From Panaeolus papilionaceus (lineage: Eukaryota > Basidiomycota > Agaricomycetes > Agaricales), in the NCBI GenBank assembly GCA_015501605.1, contig JADNRZ010000003.1:1426001-1490000 (forward strand): a stretch of DNA of 64,000 bases, read 5' to 3'. A program made the position numbers and the translations under genes. The notes under the pieces are model-generated. The model had not been told where the DNA came from, did no database searches, and worked only from the letters and a program-made list of their open reading frames with translations. This document shows, in pieces, positions 1-10,950 of the stretch. Positions within the stretch are counted from its first letter, which is position 1. Every line of letters starts with the position of its first letter.

Positions 1-885
1 GAGCTTCCTTTGCTGAACCCCGAGCTCTTTGTCAGAGTAGGAATAAAGCCACCCAAAGGTGTACTTCTCTACGGCCCTCCGGGGACAGGAAAGACCCTCC
101 TTGCCAGAGCAGTTGCCGCAACCCTTCAAACCAACTTCCTCAAAGTCGTTTCCTCTGCAATTGTCGACAAGTATATTGGTGAGAGTGCCCGTGTGGTAAG
201 AGAAATGTTCGGGTATGCACGCGATCACGAACCCTGTGTCATCTTCATGGATGAAATTGATGCTATCGGGGGACGTCGATTCTCGGAAGGCACGAGTGCA
301 GATCGTGAAATTCAGCGGACATTAATGGAGGTAACTTACCAAAGTATCTTCAATTTTGTAAAGTACTTACACCTGCTTGTAGCTTCTGAATCAAATGGAC
401 GGTTTCGACTCGCTGGGGCGAACCAAGTTGATTATGGCCACCAACAGACCTGATACCCTTGATCCCGCTCTACTGCGTCCTGGCCGACTTGACCGCAAAA
501 TCGAAGTACCTCTACCTAATGAACAAGCCCGTCTCGAAATTTTGAAAATTCATGCTCGTCCCGTTAACAAAGGTGGCGAGATCGATTACGAGGCTATCGT
601 AAAGGTAGGCATGATTTACTGCGTGAAAGGTTGATATTTTATCGACATTTTTACGTAGCTATCCGATGGCTTCAATGGTGCCGATCTTAGAAATGTCGTC
701 ACAGAAGCAGGCATGTTTGCAATCCGCGATGACCGTGAATATGTCAATCAGGAAGACCTCACCAAGGCTGCGCGTAAAGTCGGTGAGGCTAAGAAGCACG
801 AAAGTAAGTTTACTCTGGCCATTCATTGCTTTGCTGTGTCAGCTTAGCCGTTCATTCTACAGCCAAGATGGAATATGCCATGTAA
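1..885 (+). CDS. RPT4: 26S proteasome regulatory ATPase subunit Rpt4, 5' truncated by window edge
   Basis: This is the C-terminal part of an AAA ATPase of the 19S proteasome cap, which unfolds ubiquitinated substrates and opens the 20S gate. The first base is already in frame. The Walker A motif GPPGTGKT lies at 73-96 and the Walker B motif IFMDEID at about 241-261. The SRH-region [19 protein letters not shown] follows, and the chain ends in KHETKMEYAM. The segment between the pore-loop region and the C-terminus matches Rpt4 (PSMC6) better than other Rpt subunits, for example in [20 protein letters not shown]. Three introns restore the frame: 331-382, 605-658 and 804-862, each with GT..AG ends. 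Roughly 245 of about 390 residues are present; the N-terminal coiled coil lies outside the window. The gene faces SEC1, whose stop is only 137 bp downstream. Confidence 0.96.
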
Positions 886-1022
886 ACCACAGGCCGCTTT
901 TTTTCTTACTATTTCCCGTAGCTTTACTAGTTTCAGCTTTGTATTCATATATTAATTCAGCCAGTTAAAAGTATATGTGTCCAGCTATATATATATTAAG
1001 GAAACTGGCGCCCGTACACGAT

Positions 1023-4011
1023 CTACCATTTACCAAACAAGCCGCGCTTTTTCTTCTTGCCATCATCCTTCTGAGAAGCAGTTGAATGTATGGAACCCTG
1101 GTACGAATTTGTTGGAGAAGGCTGGATGGGCACACTGTGAGCAGCATTGCGAGGTGGAGCCAACTGCTTTACCGGAGCAGCTCTCTGTGTTGGGAGTGCG
1201 TCCCGTGTATAGTACTTCTCGTCATAGTATGCTTGATAAATTTTCGGCTCTCCTCGCATTTCACGCAGACCATTAGGAATAGCCCTGGACCCAGCACCTC
1301 CGAGCTCAAGAACCTTCAAATCATCAACAAACTCCTTCGGGGTCAGCACGTGCGTCGATCCTAGCACCAGACCATTAGCATCAGGGTTGCCTGAAGAAGA
1401 ACCAAACTGACCAATATAAATATCTTTGTTGAGGGTGTTTGATAGCTGATATGTTTCTCGGATTTCTGAATAGGTCACGCCCCCAGCGACGAATACAATA
1501 ATGCGTTGGCGATTGTCGGAAATTGCGGCTGCTTTAGGCGCTCGATGCCACGCTGGCTTTTGGCTACGAAGTGAAGTCGTCTGGGGCGGAGGAGACCGCG
1601 GGGAGATCAGCATAGCAGAAGGTGCATCCTTGACATAGGGGAATGCAGTATTATCCAATTTATCTGTCGCTTGCTCCTGTTTGCACCGTCAAATGGCTTT
1701 TCGAGTTTATAAAGCGAAATTTGCAAACCTCAAGAACCGTTTTTATATATGGCTTGAACCGCGAGAGTTCGTACTCGTCCCCAGAGACCTTCTGTTTACG
1801 TTTTTTGACATCCTTGTCAGCTGGTCCCTATGGCAATGACATGTAAACAAAAATATAAGGACGAGACTTCCAATCACCGCTCACTCTGGATATGCGAGCG
1901 CCCATCAGAAGCAAAGAGTTCACGGCATCCTGCTCAGCGAGTGAAAGTCTGGCGTGCTGGTACAGACGACGACGGTCTTCATCTGGAACGCCATCCCTGT
2001 ACTGTATGTACAGAGCAATGATGCGAACCTTTTTCATGTTTCTGCGTGTGTCCAAATTCAATAAGAATCCAAGTGAAAGGCTAGGTTGGTAGATCTTACA
2101 CGACATCTCTACTGTCAAGAAGCGGGACCATCTCTTCCACCAGACCCTTGGGCGCCTTGCCGTCCGCATTAAGACCTGTCGCGCAAGACTTATATCACGT
2201 TGAGTCGATGCCTGCATCATTCCTAGAAAGAGACTAACCTGCTCCACGGATGCGATATCAGATAACCGTTGCTTCTCGAATATATCCATACAGTCCTGCG
2301 CCATGCTGAGATGCAATGAAAACTACAGTTTGGCTGTAAGTAAAATTCCAAGATCTCACCAAGGGTATTTTAAGGACGGATCTTACCTTTTCCCTCTGCT
2401 CTTGGTATTGGGGAAGACTCGCCAGCATATCCTTCATGTCATTGAGATTTGCAGCGCCCTCTCTGGGACACAAAGGTCAGCATCCTTTCCTTCACACCTT
2501 CAAAAACACATACCCTTTGAATACTGCATTCTCTTCCAGGAATTTGTTGAAATCTGACATGAGCTTGTCGATAGCTTCGCGCATGTGCATGTGTCGCACT
2601 GCAGTCCAAACGGTATCACTATCTGACAAGATGGCTGTCTTATCTTCGTACGCTCCGATAGACGACTGGAACTTGTATCTGATGGCAGTGTCAATGATAA
2701 ATGGCACTGTTGGTTCGCTGCAACTCACGAATATTTGCTACCGTCTTCAATTGGCAACAAGTCATTGGCCATGGCTTGATACGTGAACTCGTGTACAAAC
2801 GGTGCGACCATGTCCATAGAGCGGTCGGCAATGATCAGCGTAGCCTTGGGCCTCGCAGGATCTGGTTTCTGAGTGAGGTCAGCACAAATGAGTTGGTTCT
2901 CAAGAAAAGGAGTAAATACGGACAGCAAAATCCGGATTAATCTTTTTGTGTTCTTCAAGATTAGATTGGACCATGAAGGCAAGCATCTTGGTTACAAATT
3001 CGCTATCTGCGGCTTCGTATGCGCGTGATTCTGCTCCTCTTGCGAGGTTGGTTCGCCATCGACTGGCACCCTCTTGAGGCGGCGGAGGTCGATTCTGTGC
3101 AACGGGTTTCAAGGGGCCTAGAGGAAGGTGCGTGGACGGCATGTAGAACCTGATATACGGAAACTCATTCAGCGATATACAGACATTGGTAATCTGACGA
3201 TAAGGGTTCAGCACGACAGCAGCTGTCAGGGTGATTGCAACATACCATCTTGGCAGTGAATCGCATATCCTCTTCCAATCGCTGTCTCGCTGGTCGATAG
3301 GCGGCCTCAGTCCGTGGTGGACTATACATACTAAAGATATAGCTAGGCTCCTTGATTGAGAACACTTGTGCTTCCAAAGCTGTGCGGTGATCAGTCTTCA
3401 GAATCGTAAGCGGGGGCGTGTAACACACCATGGAAATTGACAAAGAGCTCTCTTAGACACCTCAAATGGGCATCCGCAGGCGAAGCCGTTAACCTTTCAA
3501 TAAGAGGTTCCGCGAGCCCTTTAGCAATCGACGGATCATAAGAAGCAGGAAACCAAGACAGAGTGGGCACAACTACCTTCGATGAAGAAGAGGTGAGCTG
3601 CGGCATATTGCTTGCGATCTGTAAAGTCACGTATGATACGATCTACATTCTGGGTAGTGGGCATGATAATATATATGGCTTCAAATTCGGGCTGGGGTTC
3701 TCGGATGTTGGTAATTAATTCAGTCGCTGGCAACATGGAGCGCGATCAGTGAGCGATGTTCGCATGCGATAGGTGAAACCAGCAGCGTACAGACGACATT
3801 CTCTCCCATAATATCGAACTGTTTCAGTACCGCGTAAAGCAGCTTCTGGGAATGCTCGTCGACGACGACAACCTTCCATTTAGCACCTTGAGGATTAACT
3901 GAGCGGATGGCATCAAGGAATTCTAAAGAGGATTGCAATAGGTTAACATCTACAACAACAAACGATCGTCGTGAGCTTACTATTGCGCAAAATTGTGAGT
4001 AGCGATGCCAT
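1023..4011 (-). CDS. SEC1: Sec1/Munc18-family protein, exocytic SNARE regulator
   Basis: SM proteins bind syntaxin/SNARE bundles and promote vesicle fusion; Sec1 acts at the plasma membrane. The predicted N-terminus, [10 protein letters not shown] then [10 protein letters not shown] after a short first exon, opens an SM domain. Recognisable blocks are [32 protein letters not shown] (nt 3640-3700), [20 protein letters not shown] (about 2800, the LDRxxDxxxP block), TFQAM-like [14 protein letters not shown], and near the end [12 protein letters not shown] in the related form [16 protein letters not shown]. About a dozen short introns interrupt it. After the SM fold there is an extra tail of about 70 residues, rich in Q/P/S, ending in a basic [11 protein letters not shown]. 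That tail could contact membrane lipids (inference). The start at 4011 gives a conserved Sec1 beginning. It could be another SM paralog (Vps33, Sly1, Vps45), but the overall pattern fits Sec1/Munc18 best. Confidence 0.92.
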
Positions 4012-4299
4012 GAGGTAGTGGCGAGGGGAAGATATCGAATTGGTGCTAACTTACAATGCTGCAATGCTCAACCTTGGCTTAACCCTATTCAACATCATAT
4101 GCATCTCTCAGTGATCATCATAAGCGCGGCTGTTGCCGACTAGTAACCACACAATCTTATCATTTTATAAATCAAGCGTAATCCAAACATGTATTCAAAA
4201 AAAAAACATGTTAGATAGACGATATGTACATGGTTTGTCTTGCAATTCCTGGGTATCGAATGATAGTGTGGGTACGCAAAAAGTATCTACGAGCCACTT

Positions 4300-6245
4300 T
4301 TAGACGAGGGTTGCAAAAAGTCCAAGACCAATCAAAGACAACGAAGCCAAAAGTGGGGCGCTGATGGAACCAGCACCAGAATTGAAATCAGGTTTACCAT
4401 CGCCAGTGATGTCAACGGTATGGTTGCGATGAGGGAAGGACTCATTCTTGTTAGTTTCCCAGTACAAGTTGCCTGTGGGGATGTTCAGACACGACCCAAT
4501 AGGTTCAAGCTGAGAGGGGCCATGTCAATGTAATTTTACTGGACTGGGATTGGATAGACTAACCGAGAACTTGGGGTTATGTTGGATAGCAGCGTCCAAA
4601 GTGTAACCGACAGCAAGGTCCACAGTGGCTTCAAACAGATCGTGTTGAAGAGTGATAATCCTGGTGTCTCACAACTCAGTAACGCACAAGACATGAGAAA
4701 AACACGACTCATACCCAGTGTTGAATGTGCTGGCCTTGTTGAGAATTTCCTGGAAGACCTTGAAAGAACCATCTCCAGCGAAGTCTCCGTTCACAACACG
4801 CCAATCTTCAAGAAAAATCAGAGGATGATCGGAAGTCGAGGTGTAACGAATATATTCACCGAATGTGTCAAACTTGCCACCATCCGGAGTAGCCGTCCAG
4901 AGAATGGGCACCAGCCCCATAGCAAGGGAGATGGCGCGCACACGATCATCTGAAAGGGTCGAAGATTGGCACAAGGGCGATAAAACCAGTAATAATAATC
5001 ATACCGATATCTCCTCGAGGGGGACGCATGGTGGTGGGTGTGACACCAATAGCGGCTTTGATGATCTTGCGGGTCCATCCTAGCTCAGCGACAATTTGCT
5101 CGTTGGTGAGAGTGGTCAAACCCTGCATAAAAATGAGGACGCGAGCATATCGAACAGAACAAGTACGCACAGTATGAGACCAAGTGTGAATGCTAATTTC
5201 GTGACCATTCATATATTCGTCAACAACCATGCCATAACGATCGAGAAGACGCGATCCAACGACAAAGAAAGTGGCACGGACATCCAGCTCCTTCAATTTT
5301 TGCAGGAGGCGCCTAAATGGAGTTAGTTTTCAGCTTTCGAAATTTGATTTTAAAATACTAACGGGGCTAAAAAAAGATAGGCAAGTTAGAAAACATAAAT
5401 GAAGGCGGCAACATAATCGAACATACTATGAGGAGCAGGTCCATCGTCGAAGCTAACACCCCACTGGAGCTTGTTGGGGCAATGTGTGATATCTGAACAA
5501 TTACCGAGCTCTCAGTTTAAACGCTGATTGCCGACTCAAATTTTACTTGCCTGTACTTCTAGTGTAGCCACCACAAGTCCACCATCCTCGAGCTGCAGCA
5601 TCTGCAGCGGCCTCGGGGTCCAAAGCACATTCTGAACCCTTGGTGGGGCGAATATTAGGAATATAATATCCATCGAGTTCCTTTAGCCACTCCTTTACTT
5701 CGGGGGAATCTGAACGAGATGGACTCGGTGGATGTCGCTTTCATATGAACTAAATATGGAAATACCTATGGGGGGGACTTTGTCTGGAGCAGGCCAACCA
5801 GTCAGAGCCACTAAAGAAATTTATTAGTCGCAGTCAATCAGGCGGCCGCGAATTGTTCGACGTACAAGCTGGAGGGAGGACGGGTGCGCCTGGTACAGGG
5901 GGTGTAGCTCCGGGTGCGTGGGTGTTAACAAAGGTAGGTTCTGGTTTCAGGGGCATTCCAGAGCTGATACTGGCAAGGGGCGGGATGGCCGTTGAATCAG
6001 CTACATGGCGCGATTGTTGGAGGGCAAGCGAGTGAACAATCAACGAAAAGGATCAAGGTGGGTGAAAGTCAAATTCAAGGGCAAAATCAGTAACTTGCAA
6101 GTCAGAAAAGCGATATAAACTTTTGAAACTCACTTCGAAGGACTGTGGTAGATGGGGCTTGTCGCTTATGGAGTCGACCATGGTCTCCATGAGCAACAGC
6201 AAGGTGAATGCCAGAAAGAACAACAACTGCCGCCTTGACCTTCAT
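4300..6245 (-). CDS. Chitin [11 protein letters not shown] (CE4), GPI-type, upstream copy of a tandem pair with altered motif 3
   Basis: This polysaccharide [11 protein letters not shown] would convert cell-wall chitin to chitosan. The chain starts with a signal peptide (MKVKAAVVVLSGIHLAVAHG) and has a catalytic NodB domain. Motif 1 is VSFDDGPAP (about 5435-5460). Motif 2 is HTWSH (about 5175-5190). Motif 3 reads RPPRGD (about 5012-5030), where the family normally has RPPYGD. After the domain comes a hydrophobic tail (PLLASLSLIGLGLFATLV) behind a Ser/Gly stretch, typical of GPI attachment. The gene is split by many short introns. One of them (4806-4859) is 54 nt long, a multiple of three, and contains no stop codon. 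Removing it joins FDTF to DWRV exactly as in the neighbouring copy. The chain aligns along its length with the gene at 7783-9842, so the two arose by tandem duplication. The Y-to-R change may affect activity or substrate choice. Confidence 0.92.
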
Positions 6246-6792
6246 AATAGTTAAATTAAGATACTAGAAGAAAGAAGAGAAATCACGCAGAAATGCGCGT
6301 AATAGATAATTAGGATAATGTGGCGATAGTTAAAGAAAAGGGGGCGAAGGAAGTTGTTCAGAACAGCGACGGGAGTCAAGAAAATTATAAACAAACACAA
6401 TCCACCCTTCTACAACCTGCCAATGGCATGGCATCACTCGCCAAGGCGGGTTGGACACAATGTAGTCTGATAATCCATGTCCGAAGCTTTGCCAAGATCT
6501 AGGCGGTCCTAATTCGCCGTTTCCCCTGTCAATATAAAATCAATTGGATTTGTTCACGCTAAATGGCGACCCGAATGATTATAGCAAGGATGTGTACCGC
6601 CAGGGCCAGTGACGTATGGACCACTGTTGGTGGTGTAGACAAATTTCAATGAAAAAACGGGGTTTTTGCAAAGTTGTCGGATCAGGTATTTTGTCAGCGC
6701 GAGATGGAAACTATACAGCATCAAGAGGCATCGAGCCTCTCTGAACCCATGATGTATATCACTGCAGAGGGGAGTTACATAGTCAAGGAACC

Positions 6793-6800
6793 TATAAAAG
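6793..6800 (+). promoter_or_regulatory. TATA box with no assigned gene
   Basis: The sequence CCTATAAAAG is an exact core-promoter TATA element on the plus strand. No established plus-strand gene follows it, since the next gene (7783-9842) runs the other way. It may drive the doubtful transcript at 7107-7476 or be a chance match. Confidence 0.35.
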
Positions 6801-7106
6801 TGGTCGTCAAGTCAAGCCATATATCAGAAAGTAATAAGCAATCAGTAAGAAGAGCTTGTTCAACAGTGGTGTAGAAATGCGGACAACTGATAACTCATCG
6901 TAATGCGCCAATCCACCTGATCGACAGCACAGCCCACTTAAAACACCATACTTAGGCCCACCACCTCCGTTTCTTGTTCTGTCTTGTTCCATTTCCGACC
7001 ACAACAAAAAAGAACACCCCCGTCAAACTGAGTCTTGGCTTCATTCCGTCGTGTTTGCCATGCGAAGAACAAGACATTTTGAAGTCGAAAGACTGGGTGC
7101 TGCGCA

Positions 7107-7476
7107 GTGCGCAGTAGTTACAACGTTACGCAAAAAAAATCCCTGCTTTATTGTAGAAAAGCTGATGCAGTACTTCTTCGGCTTGTGCATTATCCTCCAT
7201 TAGACAGACGCTGGTGGGAGAGTGAGAATGAGCTGCGGCTGAAAAAGATTTTGACCAGACTCTGCAGGGTGCAGGTAAGGGAACCGCTCCTGGTGCTAAT
7301 TTGTCTCTCGTTTATGGCAGGGATCCAGTCAACAACTTCCGCACCAGAGTCCAGACCACACAGGAGCATGTGTAAGATTGTTGACCATCCAAGCACATCA
7401 GGTGGACAACACCGAGAACCACGGAGCATACGCTATCCATAATGGGCCATTAGTACTCGATGTTCTCACGTTGTAA
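7107..7476 (+). CDS. Doubtful spliced reading frame downstream of an orphan TATA box
   Basis: No family is recognised. A frame without an ATG runs from about 7107 through residues such as WWESENELRLKKILTRLCRVQ. It meets a well-formed intron at 7275-7320 (GTAAGG ... GCTAAT ... GGCAG, 46 nt). The frame stays open after splicing for another 52 codons to TAA at 7474-7476. The start codon is missing: the frame hits a TGA just upstream of 7107, so an earlier exon would be needed. It lies about 300 bp downstream of the TATA box at 6793. It may be a small lineage-specific gene, a decayed gene, a non-coding transcript, or chance. Confidence 0.2.
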
Positions 7477-7782
7477 AAATAGAAACAAGTGCTAGGGGCA
7501 AGTCTTGCGTTATAAATGCCAAATAAAAACACGTTGATAATAAAGTCCAAGGGTGTATATAGTAACAATGTATAGTCAATCAAAGATTTGTGCACGACAA
7601 AAAGTAAAACGTCAACCAGATAAACATCCGTCAATTATAACCAAATAACAATCCATTAAACGAGTGCATCAGTATTCCAGATCCCCTTGTAGGACCAGTC
7701 TATGAAGGCAATGTGTGATCCAATATGGCTTCTATGAAACCTGAAACAATGAGAGTCCATATCGTTAAAAATTGAAGGGCAA

Positions 7783-9842
7783 TCAGAGCAAAAGACTTGA
7801 GAAAACAAGCGAAACGAGAGCGGCAGTCATCAAGGCGGGACCGGTGGTCATGGCTCCGCCGGTATTACCAGGATCAGTTGCGCCACCATCTCCCGACTTG
7901 GTGTCGATGGTACCGTCTCCAGAGACGTCGACACCCCCGCCAGTAGCTGAATTGCGGTACGGGAAGGTTTGATTCTGGTTGGTTTCGAGGTACAAGTTGC
8001 CTGGGGGGAATTTGAGGCACTCTCCAATGGACTGAAGGTTAAATTTGGGTTGGTGATTCAGTGCAGCATCCAGAGTGAATCCACGGGCAAGGTCAACGGT
8101 GATTTCGAACAAATCATGTTGAAGGACGATAAAGCTAAGACGATAAGATGAGCCTCGGGTAGTCAAGGGATGACAAAAGATGACTAACCCTGTGTTCAGG
8201 GAGGTCGCGTTGCTCAAAATCTGGTTGAAGGTCTCGAAGGATTCAGTACCATTGACGATACCACCAGCAACACGCCAATCATTGGTGTCAAACTTGCCGC
8301 CATCAGGTGTACGAGTCCACATGATGGGAACCATACCCATGGCCAATGAAATAGCGCGAACACGATCATCTGCAAATATTTAGAACACGATAACAAGTAT
8401 GAAGAACAGTGCCTTTACCGATATCTCCGTAAGGAGGACGCATTGTTGTCGGAGTAACACCAAGGACAGTCTTGATAGCCTTGCGGGTCCACCCAAGTTC
8501 TGCAACAATTTGTTCGTTGGTCAGGGTAGTCAAGGGCTATTGATATAATTAGGTGATAATCCTCGGTTACAGCTGTTCCAATTACATACCCGATGAGACC
8601 ATGTGTGAACACTGATTTCATGGCCGCTCATGTATTCCTGAATGAGAATGTTGGGACGTTCAATAACTCGTGAACCGACAACGAAGAATGTCGCAGACAG
8701 ATCCTTGTCGTCGAGATAGGTGAGAAGATTGCTATTTAAATAGTGAGTGGGGCGTCAATGAAGGCGGGGTGAGAATATTTACGGCGCTATAAAATAAAGT
8801 ATTAGACTCTGAGAAATTCAGGTGATAATAATAGGCACATACTGTATGGGGAGGGACCATCGTCGAAGCTAAATTTATGTGGATGAGTATGGACATGACT
8901 ATGAACACCCAAAGAGACAAACGAACCTGACACCCCAGGTAAGTTTGTCAGGGCATGCAACAATATCTATTAACAACGTGCATCAGCGACCCAAAACTAT
9001 AATGTTATTTTTTTTTGTGAAAAAAGTACCCGTATCACGAGTGTGTCCACCACAAGTCCACCAACCACGGTTGGCAGCATCAGCAGCAGCAGCAGGGTCA
9101 CCACCACAGGAGCCGTCCACGGTAGGAGAAAAGCTTGGAATGGTATGGCCATTTAATTCCTTCAACCACGCTTGGACCTCTGGAGAGTCTAGAATTGCAA
9201 GTTCAGAGTATGGCGACCGAGATTTGATGGAAAATTCATACCAGTAGGTGGGACCTTGTCCTGGGGAGGCCATGTGCCGAGAACGACTAAAAATATATAT
9301 TAGATGTGGATGGCTAGGAGGAAAGATGGGATGTAACACATACGAGCACTTGGAAGGGGAGGAGCACCTGACAACGGAGGCTTTGCTCCTGGTGTGTAGA
9401 TGGCGGTCACCATGGGTGGTGCCTTTGTGGGCATACCAGAAGTAATGTTCGCCAGAGGATGAATGGTAGTACCAGTGTCCAAAGGAGGGGGTCCAGTTGT
9501 GGTTGGGGTCAATGTGGGGAGCGACGATTGACCTGGTGGGATAGGAACACTCGGGTTAGCCGGAGGAGCGCCAACATTAGTGGTGGTTGCTGCAGGAGTT
9601 GAAATTGGAGAAGGTGGACTTGGGGAAGGTGGAGGGGGTGGGGGTGGGGGTGCTGATGGACTAGGTGAATTTGGTGGTGGCGGTGGTGGTGCACCGGTGG
9701 AAGTCGTTGGCGGAGGGGCAGGTACAGAGGAACCTGGTGGGGCGGCCTGTCGAGCATGGTATACATGCCTAGCATTGATTCTATCTGCAGCAACACCTGA
9801 AAGCTGAAGAGCAGAAAGAAGAGCTAAAGCGTATAATTTCAT
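7783..9842 (-). CDS. Chitin [11 protein letters not shown] (CE4), GPI-type with proline-rich N-terminal linker
   Basis: This is the second copy of the tandem pair. The signal peptide starts at MKLYALALLSALQLSGVAAD. A Pro/Ser/Thr-rich linker of about 90 residues follows, with runs of up to eight prolines; this is probably an O-glycosylated wall-spanning stalk. The NodB domain has the complete set of motifs: VSFDDGPSP (about 8850), HTWSH (about 8605) and RPPYGD (about 8440). The pattern ATFFVVGSR and the block GGKFDTNDWRV match the first copy. A Gly/Thr-rich region and a hydrophobic C-terminus (AALVSLVFSSLLL) suggest a GPI anchor. An in-frame ATG 30 nt upstream (9872) would add ten residues before the signal peptide; 9842 is preferred because the hydrophobic core then begins at once. 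The product should deacetylate chitin at the cell surface. Confidence 0.94.
9622..9650 (+). repeat. G-rich tract able to form a G-quadruplex, inside the CDA linker
   Basis: The plus strand carries one run of four G and then three runs of five G separated by single T residues (9634-9638, 9640-9644, 9646-9650). The coding strand is the C-rich complement and encodes part of the polyproline linker. The pattern fits the usual G-quadruplex rule of four G-runs, although the first loop is eight bases. Confidence 0.5.
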
Positions 9843-10950
9843 GATGAATGTATGAAAAAAGAATGATTTCAAAGTAAAGAGCGTCTAAGAGGTCAACGCT
9901 ACGACTTGGCGCAGACGTTATTTTAGGTCAGAGGCAGAGTGAAAAAGAGAGGAATCAACTTTGCAAAACTCTTTGTCACTCTTATTATGTTCTCGGCATC
10001 ATCAATGCCAAGCATTTCTCACATCGTTGTCATTGTTACTCCGTAAACAACTCTTTTAGTAGCTACAGGTTTTATTTCTTTTCTTTTTTTTTAAAAAAAA
10101 ATATTACTCTTCAATCTAATATTACGATCGATATCTTGACTTCATTATACTAAAATTAAGCCTATGCAATCGACAATGTACAAAAATACATATTCTTTTC
10201 TTTGCCGACTGTGAATAATCCTTGATGACAATTCAACCTGCTTGCCGTTGATCATCGCACCGGTACCCGTTCCCACATGTTCAACACCTGGAACAATGTC
10301 GGTTGATAATTTTTGTCCTATTTATACTCCAGCAAAAAGGCCGATTGCTTCAACAAAAACGCTGCACTTTACTCTTTGCAGTGTTATTGACCTTCTTCAT
10401 CTCAAGGCAGACCGAGAAACACGGGAGAAATAGGCGTTATGACGTGTTGTACCAACACATCCAGGGAAGTCAAAGTTGCACGATGTCTGCATTGACACAG
10501 ATTGAAAATCCTTGCTTCACGGATTATTCTCATGTACGCTGCCACCCGAATTCATTAGATCAACATTAATATCATGACCGTTTTGCACACAGAACTCACT
10601 ATCAAACAACAAAGCAGTGAACAGACATTTCGTCTCGATCGACTCTAAAATAAAATCAGCGCACATTAAATTTCGCTGAATTTTGACGCCCAGATGAATC
10701 TTGGCTTCCAATTTCCAGGGTCCACCTTCAAAGCCAAGCTTACGCAGAACAGTGCCGTGGTAACACCAAAAACTGTCTTGTGAACTTCGGTGGTCGGCGT
10801 ATCTCGCGGTCACGATATTCACTACTTATTCGAATATGTTTTGGATACTGCAGATGAGCTTATATAAATCACTTGTATCATTCCACTAGTAGACGTAAGA
10901 TACTGAATTAAACACTTCGGGGACAACAAGTGCTGCACGTCAAGCCCAAT
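9843..10950. other. Spacer upstream of the second chitin [11 protein letters not shown]
   Basis: This 1.1 kb region holds the promoter of the gene at 7783-9842 and the 3' side of the TMEM97-like gene at 10951. It includes A/T-rich stretches (about 10080-10110) and the doubtful minus-strand frame 10402-10666. No other gene is supported. Confidence 0.5.
10402..10666 (-). CDS. Doubtful two-exon small protein, unrecognised
   Basis: A minus-strand frame begins at an ATG (MCADFILESIETK...) and reaches a consensus intron at 10539-10599. That intron has a GTGAGT donor, a CTAAT branch-like site and a GGCAG acceptor, and is 61 nt long. The frame then stays open for 45 more codons to TGA at 10402, giving 67 residues in total. 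The same frame is also open upstream to about 10830 without an ATG, so the true 5' end may lie in a missing exon. A TATATAAG element lies upstream on the same strand at about 10859-10866. No known domain is seen. It may be a lineage-specific gene, a gene remnant or chance. Confidence 0.22.

Larger units (their letters stand above)
6246..7782. other. Spacer between the two chitin [11 protein letters not shown] genes
   Basis: This 1.5 kb stretch lies upstream of the first chitin [11 protein letters not shown] and downstream of the second. It must hold the promoter of the former (minus strand, reading from about 6250 upward) and the 3' UTR of the latter. It also has an exact TATAAAAG on the plus strand and a weak spliced reading frame, both listed separately. 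No other gene was seen. Confidence 0.5.
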
